Positions 48,401-58,700 of a stretch of DNA of 64,000 nt are shown one piece after another (positions within the stretch are counted from its first letter, which is position 1; each line of letters begins with the position of its first letter). Made by a program: the position numbers and the translations under genes. The notes below the pieces were generated by a model, which saw only the letters and a program-made list of their open reading frames with translations, searched no databases and was not told the origin of the DNA. The DNA is from Apostichopus japonicus (Eukaryota; Echinodermata; Holothuroidea; Aspidochirotida; Stichopodidae). The stretch lies in the NCBI RefSeq assembly GCF_037975245.1, contig NC_092577.1, positions 139,501-203,500 on the forward strand. Reading direction: 5' to 3'.

Positions 48401-51400
48401 ATACTTGGCTGCCTACCACCAAATAGGTGGCGTTATTCCTCATTACAGCAGTACATTGTGAGATAATTTCGTTACGTGTACAATGCATATGTCGCATGTA
48501 TTTCGTGACGGCCGATGTAATCCCTCAAGCCACCCCAGCCATGATAAAGTTTTTAACCAAACTGTAGGATACATGACAAAGGACGAACACTGTTAGAATA
48601 TTATGTTTCCGGGTTCACGGAGCCCAAGACTGTAGTATCAGCAATAAGCACAGGCCCATCAAACTATAATCTTTGACGGTGACGACCACATTTGTCAACT
48701 CGGTAAGGTTGCACGAGTTGAAAGGAAGTATAGCGTCAACGTTGATGCCGCCGCTCGGGTTCGATTCCTGGCCAATTTTAACTTTCCATAAAATTTATTC
48801 TTTATGATACTTTTTAACACTGAAGGAGCTCTCATTGTCACAGTCCGTTGAACTTTCATAACTTCCATTGTTTCTGTGTTTTCGTAGGCCTAAGTTAAAC
48901 CTTCAATATAGACCTCCATACTTAACATACGGGATAGGTTCCGCGAATTATAATTTCCGCGGAAGGTCAAATGTAAATGTGTTTCGTTTAGTATAGTCAG
49001 TTCACTTTACAAAGAAACATATTTTGTAAACGTAACGACGGTTTAATAGCAAATGTAGGGCGCGTGTACAAAGCAGATCAACCTATGAAATAAGAATAGG
49101 TGACAATACTGGCAAATAGTAATACATAACTTAAGTAAATCAATGCTATTGTTCCTTAGCAAGGTGAATATGTTCAATGTATCCCCACTATTCATCTGGC
49201 AGTTTAACCAATCATAGTGCAGAGCACACAATTTCCACATAAGGCCTAGGTGAAGAAGTGTGTGTCAAGCACTCAATACTCAATCTGAGCAGTATTCACA
49301 TATTAACAGTTTTCTGAAACACAAGTGACACTTTGCATTTGGTGGGAGATTCACGATCAACTACTATCACAATTCAAAACTTGACAAGAACTAATTACCA
49401 AATTAGTTAATAATTTTATTATTAAACCATTATTTGAACCAGGAGAAATCGGAGGAAGATCAACCATACTTGAACAATCTAAGGTCCCAGGTTACCCTCT
49501 TTCAGTTTAAACAGTGGCATAACCAGGAGGGGGTGAGGTTCCCCAGTCAAATGTCTTATCCCCCACTTTTGTCCCACTTCCCCCCCTCCTCAAATTACAG
49601 TGGTGGTAAGAACAAATATTGGACGAAATTACAAAATGCATTTAAAGGCTTGGTTAAACCAGTTCATGGTTGACGTTAATTAGTAGTTGGTAGGAGCTCT
49701 CAAATAAATACCAGACAATTGCGTCTCACGATAAATCCTATCATTTTGCTTTCTTTCGTGCTGCAAGTCTCCCCTCTATCCCCTCCCTTCTCCACACATG
49801 CTACCCAATGAGATAACCTGCTACCATGCTTGTTATATCATGAGTATGTTTATAACTTTATACTATCGTTATATTGACCGTCCGACGTTATTCCAATATT
49901 TTTACTTGGAGGATGCAGTATGATATATTATGTAATTTCAACATCACACATTGAACTCACACAGACTGATCAGTTGTTAGAATAGGCCTCACAGAAATAT
50001 TGACTGATGGACTATGGCGCTGGACAGACAGTTCTGAGTGAATGTAGTCAAATTCGATGAAGCTTCATATACAAATTTATTTTAAATCATAATTATAGTA
50101 AGTAATAGACAATGATATAGCCTAAATTGTACTGTTGAAAGAATAGTCCAGGCCAAAATGAGAACTTCAGACAAAACAATTGAAAGAACAAAAAACTAAA
50201 CCCAATTGTCAAAATCCCATGGCTGTACTTTTTTTATTTTAGGTTTATCCAAATTCTAAATTAATTTTACTGAAAATATGAATCATCCACTTGTACAGAA
50301 ATACATAAGCCTTCAGTTGTGAGGTTAAGAGAGTACCAGAAAATTGTTTCAGACTTCTTGGTGTTGTGTCAAAATTAACATTAGTCAAATAAATTATACT
50401 AAGTAAGACAATAATTCTTATGGATGGCACTTAAATGTCTGTCAACATGATTACTTAAATTAAGAAAAAAAAATCATCAAATGAAGAGGGAAGCAAGTAC
50501 TTGCAAACAATCCTCCCAATTGTAGATAATAATTGTTGACCACTAGGGAATCGTAGAAAAATCTCACAGAATTTTGAAAAGGAATATGTCCCTTACAATA
50601 AGAAAATTAAAATGTTGCAAACTGTTTAATCCTTGTAAGTTATGGCATAGCATATAAATGGCAGCTTTTATTACTCTATGAAAAGTGAGTTGTTAGCAGT
50701 AAAAATGACATTATGAAATGTGTGTAAATTGCATACAAAGGACATCAGTAGCATATGGACTAATAACCCTTAACTCTAGGTATCAATAGTTTTATTGTCA
50801 TGTTTGACTTATATTTCTGTATATTGTACTGTAACTGTAAGTTATTTAACACAAATACTTGTCAGTCTCCATGAAGTTTGTCCAAAATAGAACAAGTAAA
50901 AATAACAGAAAAGAAGGGAAATTATCTATCAAAGAAAATCAGACTGGTAAAATGTAAGAAGAATTGTTCTTTCACCCAAACACAATAGATCTGAAGCTAC
51001 CTCCCCTGCAATAATGAATTTATGGTACCTGTACAGGGAGGCAAGAAATTGAGTTCCCCTTAACCATTTTACTTCAGGCATCATTGCATTTCTGCTCCTT
51101 GATTTAAACTACTGTTTTCTCAATACATTTAAGACTAGGTTCTTCATTGAAAGGCAAGAAACACCAGATTAATACCTTTACAAATCATTCAGCCAATTTT
51201 AGCAGTATAAATTTTAAGGATAAACCAGATCAAAATCTATTCTTGATCTAATGCAATCTACAAAACAGCCAGACTAAATATTTCCAAGAGAAAATGAATC
51301 ATTAACAAAAAATTATATGTATAAAATTGAGATACTACTCATCCTTCAAACAAAAGAACAGATTATGAGAATATGAAACATCCCAATCAGATTTACATCA

Positions 51401-51644
51401 GTTGTGTAAATGCCATGATAGTTACAAGTGAATGTTTGTTGTTCACAGACTTTACATGGAGGTTTCTGCAGTCAAAATGCTTTACATGGAGGTGTCTGCA
51501 GTCAAAATGATTAATAGGAGAAAAGCTTTAACAGTTTGACATCTGAGATAAAGATATACCAGGTATCACCGTGAATGAACATACCTGAAGATTGTAAAGA
51601 ATTATTGTAATAGTTACAAACATATTTTAATCACATCATCTTTT
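48401..51644. other. Intergenic region without recognised gene
   Basis: Unique sequence between the transposon nest and the zinc-finger gene. A patch at 49510-49610 (GGCATAACCAGGAGGGGG then a C-run) looks like a worn MITE. The upstream non-coding exon(s) and promoter of the zinc-finger gene may lie here, but I cannot place them. Confidence 0.4.
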
Positions 51645-51765
51645 TTAGAGATAATTCTGGTCAGATTTGGAGAAAGATCTGGAGTTGGACCGGATGATTT
51701 TCTCCATGTCCAGCCGGGTGTTCCAGCTGACCAGAGCTGTCTGTGCTGATGACATTTCAACATAG
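51645..51765 (-). CDS. Candidate last exon of an unidentified minus-strand gene
   Basis: On the minus strand the acceptor TTAAATGTAG is followed by one base and 39 codons ending in TAA at 51647-51645, then ATTAAA, a poly(A)-signal variant, about 20 bases later. The peptide contains SAQTALVSWNTRLDMEKII and a basic, serine-rich tail, and looks protein-like. Upstream exons would have to lie to the right, within or beyond the plus-strand zinc-finger gene, and I found none. It could be an antisense or overlapping gene, a retro-fragment, or a chance frame. Confidence 0.35.
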
Positions 51766-51949
51766 CTACATTTAAGATCAAGTGTGAATGTTTAACAAAC
51801 TTAATAGAAACATACATTTATTTCTTATCAAGTTGGAGTACAATAGCCAGAAATTTCCTAAAACTAACAGGTTGGGTGAAATATTGTGTAGATTAAGACA
51901 TGACAGTTGACATTGAATACTTTTTCATAAGGCTCTTTTCTTTTTACAG

Positions 51950-52703
51950 TTTATGCTTTACAATGACACGTAGAAGTACAAGACTTTCAGAAAATGTTTT
52001 AAAGAATGAGAGGTTGAAAACGTCATTGGGAGGGATGTCTGGAGCAACCTCAGACCAAGATGAAGAGACTAATGCTGCTGCTTCATCTACTAATGGTGAA
52101 AAAAATCTCAGAACAAGAAAAAGGGGCAGGCACAGCGGCAAGCCAAGAGGAAGGGGCAGGCCAAGAGGAAGGGGCAGGCCAAGAGGAAGGGGCAGGCCTT
52201 TGACCAAGAAGCATAATAATGAGGATGAAAAAGTAAAACCTTTACAAGGTAAAAATCAGAATGTTAGTATAGCAGGAGGAGATAGCAACTTTGCAGAAGA
52301 GAATGTTGATAAAGAACATCCAAGAAGTAGAGGAAGGCCAAGGAAAATTAAGGAAACTTCTGTGAAGGGTAGTAGAAGTAAGAAGAGGACTAGAGGCAGA
52401 GAAAAGGAGGATGGAGCTGGAGATGTCAGAGAGAGTGAAATGAGTGAGACCAGGAGATCTCAGAGAAGATCCAAGGTAGTGAATTATCTCCAGATGATAA
52501 ATGGAGGATCAGATTCTGAGGAGAATGAAGAAACCTCAAAATACAATAAAAGAAGTAAAAGAGCACGCAAGGAGAGCAACCAAGACAAAACTAAAGATTG
52601 TGACACTTCAAGAGAGGAGCAACTGAATATGGAAGTTGAAGTCAAGAAGCAGGTTTCCAAGAAGAAGAAGAAACTGAAACGTGCAGTCATCCATGACTTG
52701 AAG
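51950..52703 (+). CDS. ZNF512B: ZNF512-like exon with start codon and AT-hooks
   Basis: The acceptor CTTTTTACAG ends at 51949. The coding start is ATG at 51963; an earlier ATG at 51953 opens a six-codon frame (stop TAG at 51971-51973) overlapping it. It encodes residues 1-247; donor GTAAGC at 52704. The exon is purine-rich on the plus strand. It contains an in-frame 18-bp repeat at 52141-52198 that creates the tandem AT-hooks. Confidence 0.85.
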
Positions 52704-55700
52704 GTAAGCTCAACCCTCTGGTCACCCTAAAGGTTGCTAAACTTTACTATCCTTTCATATACTGTTGTTATTCTTGCTACCTCATTAATTTGTTTTCTAG
52801 TAATAGATGTCTAATATGTATGACTGATTGAACTATGGGTAATGGTAACTGTTACACTGTTATATACAGTATTAACCCTTGTCTTGAGTAAAATTGGTGG
52901 CACTAGCACCTTTGTAAATGTATATTTAAACATAAAATGCTGATATCGCCATTGCAACAATTTTGCACATGAAAAGGTTTAAATAACCTTTGACCTTCCG
53001 CGAGTCAGACACACTGACAACTACGATCTACAGCTTTACTGTGCTCTACTCCAGGCCCTAAACAATGTAGCATTCGTCCTATACGTGTAATAATGTGTAC
53101 AATTGTGTGCAAATGCTTGGCATACTTGCAGTATACTAGAGCTATACAGTATATGCTTTGCTGGAAGAAGAATGGTTTTCTCAGTCCAAACCAAATCTAG
53201 GCTACCACTTCAACAATATGGCAGCTGCACCATCAGTAATTGAGTTCTCAAATGATGGACTTGAAGTTACAATTGACCCTGTAGTATGTAGTTGTCGGTC
53301 AAACTGTTCCACAAAAAGTGGTAGAGGGGCATGTCCATGCAGAATAGATCAAAGGAATTGCAGACGTGGAACGAGTCGTCACCTGAGTAGAAATCTTTCT
53401 GAATCAGTGAGTATTTGAACTAAATATGTTACCCTGCAGGCTGCACATTTTTGCAGGAAACTCAACAATGCAGTAGCCACGTAGTACGTGTAGATCTAAT
53501 CACCATAGCAGGTACTTGGAGTGAGTAAATAGGGACAGCAATGAACTGAGAGAACCTTATGAATATCGTGATAAAGTTATTCAGGTAAATCAAAAGTCAC
53601 AGTACCCAGCAGTATATCTAGTCACCTTAGCAGGTACTTGGAGTGAGTAAATAGGGGACAGCAATGAACTGAGAGAACCTTATGAATATCGTGATGAAGT
53701 TATTCAGGTAAATCAAAAGTCACAGTACCCAGCAGTATATCTAGTCACCTTAGCAGGTACTTGGAGTGAGTAAATAGGGGACAGCAATGAACTGAGAGAA
53801 CCTTATGAATATCGTGATGAAGTTATTCAGGTAAATCAAAAGTCACAGTACCCAGCAGTATATCTAGTCACCTTAGCAGGTACTTGGAGTGAGTAAATAG
53901 GGGACAGCAATGAACTGAGAGAACCTATGAATATCGTGATGAAGTTATTCAGGTAAATCAAAAGTCACAGTACCCAGCAGTATATCTAGTCACCTTAGCA
54001 GGTACTTGGAGTGAGTAAATAGGGGACAGCAATGAACTGAGAGAACCTTATGAATATCGTGATGAAGTTATTCAGGTAAATCAAAAGTCACAGTACCCAG
54101 CAGTATATCTAGTCACCTTAGCAGGTACTTGGAGTGAGTAAATAGGGGACAGCAATGAACTGAGAGAACCTTATGAATATCGTGATGAAGTTATTCAGGT
54201 AAATCAAAAGTCACAGTACCCAGCAGTATATCTAGTCACCTTAGCAGGTACTTGGAGTGAGTAAATAGGGGACAGCAATGAACTGAGAGAACCTTATGAA
54301 TATCGTGATGAAGTTATTCAGGTAAATCAAAAGTCACAGTACCCAGCAGTATATCTAGTCACCATAGCAGGTACTTGGAGTGAGTAAATAGGGGACAGCA
54401 ATGAACTGAGAGAACCTTATGAATATCGTGATGAAGTTATTCAGGTAAATCAAAAGTCACAGTACCCAGCAGTATATCTAGTCACCATAGCAGGTACTTG
54501 GAGTGAGTAAATAGGGGACAGCAATGAGCTGAGAGAACCTTATGAATATTGTGATGAAGTTATTCAGGTTAATCAAAAGTCACAGTACCCAGCAGTATAT
54601 CTAGTCACCATAGCAGGTACTTGGAGTGAGTAAATAGGAGACAGCAATGAACTGAGAGAACCTTATGAATATCGTGATAAAGTTATTCAGGTAAATCAAA
54701 AGTCACAGTACCCAGCAGTATATCTAGTCACCATAGCAGGTACTTGGAGTGAGTAAATAGGTGACAGCAATGAACTGAGAGAACCTTATGAAAATCATGA
54801 TGAAGTTATTCAGGTAAATCAAAAGTCACAGTACCCAGCAGTGTATCTTATCACCATAGCAGGTACTTGGAGTGAGTAAATAGGGGACAGCAATGAACTG
54901 AGAGAACCTTATGAATATTGTGATGAAGTTATTCAGGTAAATCAAAAGTCACAGTACCCAGCAGTGTATCTAATCACCATAGCAGGTACTTGGAGTGAGT
55001 AAATAGGGGACAGCAATGAACTGAGAGAACCTTATGAATATCGTGATGAAGTTATTCTGGTTATTATCAAAAGTCACAGTACCCAGCAGTATATCTAGTC
55101 ACCATAGCAGGTACTTGGAGTGAGTAAATAGGGGACAGCAATGAACTGAGAGAACCTTATGAATATTGTGATGAAGTGATTAGGGTTAGGGTGCTAACCC
55201 TAACCCTAGTTCTTGCGCTAGTGTTTCTTTCAATGTATATGAATTCTTTTTCTTTGCAAAACAGGGCGATAAACCCCTCATAGTAAAAGCATCCATTGCA
55301 GAAATGGACATACATGATTTCCAGCGTCTTGCCAAAAAGAGCGGAGGAAGAATTCGATGTCCTAATCCAAATTGTATTAGGTCATTTACGACCCGACAAG
55401 GTCTGCTATATCATATCAATAGATGCGGTAAAGAACTTGAGTTGAACTATTCATGTGAACATTGTAAGAAGAGGTATGGATCCTGGCCTGGACTGTCACA
55501 TCACCTGAAACACCATCACAAACAGAAATCTACAGCTGCTGCTACTGAAGAGAGTGATATTCTCATCCCAGGCCAGAGACGACGGGCTGCAGCAAGGTAG
55601 GAATAATATCTACTCATAGTTTTATGCTACACTTAGGGTTAGGGGTAAGTCACATGTCAAACACCATCACAAACAGAATACTACTGCTGCTACTGAAGAG

Positions 55701-58700
55701 AGTGATATACCCATCCCAGGCCAGAGACGACGGGCTGCAGCAAGGTAGGAATAATATCTACTCATAGTTTTATGCTACACTTAGGGTTAGGGGTAAGTCA
55801 CATGTCAAACACCATCACAAACAGAATAATACTGCTGCTACTGAAGAGAGTGATATACCCATCCCAGGCCAGAGACGACGGGCTGCAGCAAGGTAGGAAT
55901 AATATCTACTCATAGTTTTATGCTACACTTACTGTAGGGTTAAGGGTATGTCACATTACCTCAACACACAATCAGAAAGAGAATGTATGTATATTATAGC
56001 TGCTACACAGGAGAAAAACATTCCCATCCCTTTCCAGAGACGATGGGCTGCACCAAGGTAAGAATGTATCTATTCATAGTTTGGTGCTACGTTGAGGGTT
56101 AGGGGTAAGTCACATGTCAAACACCATCCCAAACAGAATACTACTGCTGCTCCTAAAACATTAGTTGCTGCTAGTAAGTTTAAGTGCAACTACAGTAGAG
56201 ACAACAAAGCCTTCATAAGGGAGGAGTAATGAGATATTTATCTTTGTCATTGTCAGGGCAATTGAGAAGCTGCATGAAATTGCTGATGAGTTTAAAGTCC
56301 AGGGAGAATCTGCAGTGACAGACGAGAGTGAATTCATGGATGAAATGGCATCAGCTAAGAGTGTATTGGTTTGTATCATATTGATTGAGTATAGAATGTT
56401 GAATTATGTCAAATTGATATTTAGAGCACAAAAGGTTGTTGGCTTGTTGCCATGGTGATTGAAGTTGGTGAAGACGGAGGTCATATGAGGTGGACATGTG
56501 GATCCAACCTTGGCCTGAGTAAGGCTTGAAAAAGTGTGGAAAGAATCACTATGCATATTGACTTGGTTTCTGGCTTCTATAAGCACCAGAATGACAACAA
56601 TAATATGTAAGGAATGATTTTGGCTAATATTGTGAAATTCATGTTGAAGTTGATTTAATGACATCTAGCTTAGCAATGTATTAGCACATGGAGTACCAGC
56701 ACTTACCTTACATATTAATGGTTGAAAGGTTTGCACTGAAAGAAGACAAAGACATCCATTAGTACACATGGAGTACCAGCACTTACCTTACATATTTATG
56801 GTTGAAAGGTTTGCACTGAAAGAAGACAAAGAGATCCATTAGTACACATGGAGTACCAGCACTTACCTTACATATTTATGGTTGAAAGGTTTGCACTGAA
56901 AGAAGACAAAGAGATCCATTAGTAAACATGGAGTACCAGCACTTACCTTACATATTTCTGGTTGAAAGGTTTGCACTGAAAGAAGACAAAGAGATCCATT
57001 AGTAAACATGGAGTACCAGCACTTACCTTACATATTTATGGTTGAAAGGTTTGCACTGAAAGAAGACAAAGAGATCCATTAGTACACATGGAGTACCAGC
57101 ACTTACCTTACATATTTATGGTTGAAAGGTTTGCACTGAAAGAAGACAAAGAGATCCATTAGTAAACAGGAGTACCAGCACTTACCTTACATATTTATGG
57201 TTGAAAGGTTTGCACTGAAAGAAGACAAAGAGATCCATTAGTACACATGGAGTACCAGCACTTACCTTACATATTTATGGTTGAAAGGTTTGCACTGAAA
57301 GAAGACAAAGAGATCCATTAGTAAACATGGAGTACCAGCACTTACCTTACATATTTATGGTTGAAAGGTTTGCACTGAGACAAGACAAAGAGATCCATTA
57401 GTACACATGGAGTACCAGCACTTACCTTACATATTTATGGTTGAAAGGTTTGCACTGAAAGAAGACAAAGAGATCCATTAGTACACATGGAGTACCAGCA
57501 CTTACCTTACATATTTATGGTTGAAAGGTTTGCACTGAGACAAGACAAAGAGATCCATTAGTACACATGGAGTACCAGCACTTACCTTACATATTTATGG
57601 TTGAAAGGTTTGCACTGAAAGAAGACAAAGAGATCCATTAGTAAACATTTCTTTACTCTTTTGATTCTTTCTGCTGTTTGATCTCAAACAGAAACTATTC
57701 CAAGCTCCAAGCAGCTATAAACCTAGCCCAGAGGATGTTCTATCATGGTCATCTGAGCTGGAAGAATCTGGATATGTCTCCTGTCAATTCTGTAAAAAGA
57801 TTCTTTATGGACTCAAGTTCATCAAGCTTCATACCATCAGCAGTTGTAAAGAGGCAAGCATGACTGAAGCAAGGGCTTAATCTAAAACTGCAAACATTGC
57901 AGCACAATTTCCTTAAGATGTTTGGTTTAATAATATATGAATATTTTAAAAAGGTGTGGTCAAATCTGTGGATGTTTCTTTATTCCTTGCCAAAGGCAAA
58001 ATAAATCCCTGCCATGGTGATGGCATGTGTCTGTGTGTGTGATGCCATGGTGATGGCATGTGTCTGTGTGTGATGCCTTGGTGATGACATGTGTCTGTGT
58101 GTGATGCCATGGTGATGGCATGTGTCTGTGTGTGATGCCATGGTGATGGCATGTGTCTGTGTGTGATGCCTTGGTGATGGCATGTGTCTGTGTGTGATGC
58201 CATGGTGATGGCATGTGTCTGTGTGTGATGCCTTGGTGATGGCATGTGTCTGTGTGTGATGCCATGGTGATGGCATGTGTCTGTGTGTGATGCCATGGTG
58301 ATGGCATGTGTCTGTGTGTGATGCCATGGTGATGGCATGTGTCTGTGTGTGATGACATGGTGATGGCATGTGTCTGTGTGTGATGCCATGGTGATGGCAT
58401 GTGTCTGTGTGTGATGCCATGGCTTATAAACATAATAACTAGAAAACTGTATGATGGATGAACATATTTGGCATGTAGATGAACCATATTGAGTACAAAA
58501 CACCCTATTCAATTGATGAAGGTCAAAGTTTACACCAACTGTTATTAAAGTAACCATGATGAACTTTAAACATGGTGTAAACCACCTTACTGAGTACAAG
58601 ATTTCCAGTACTAATTCACACAGTATGGTATATGGATCCACTTTATAAAAGTGGGTAAGGAATTACTACACCTTTTTGCATTCTGGTTATCAATATCAGC

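Noticed and set aside
48700-48790. tRNA-like B box (GGTTCGATTCC)
   Set aside because: No matching A box or acceptor and anticodon stems could be folded around it; at most a worn SINE.
51944-52207. Proline/leucine-rich frame on the minus strand
   Set aside because: It is the antisense shadow of the AT-hook exon.
57946-58641. Three overlapping long frames on the minus strand rich in HTDTCHHHG-like repeats
   Set aside because: The 31-bp unit has no stop in any minus frame, so all three frames stay open as they cycle. This is a property of the repeat.
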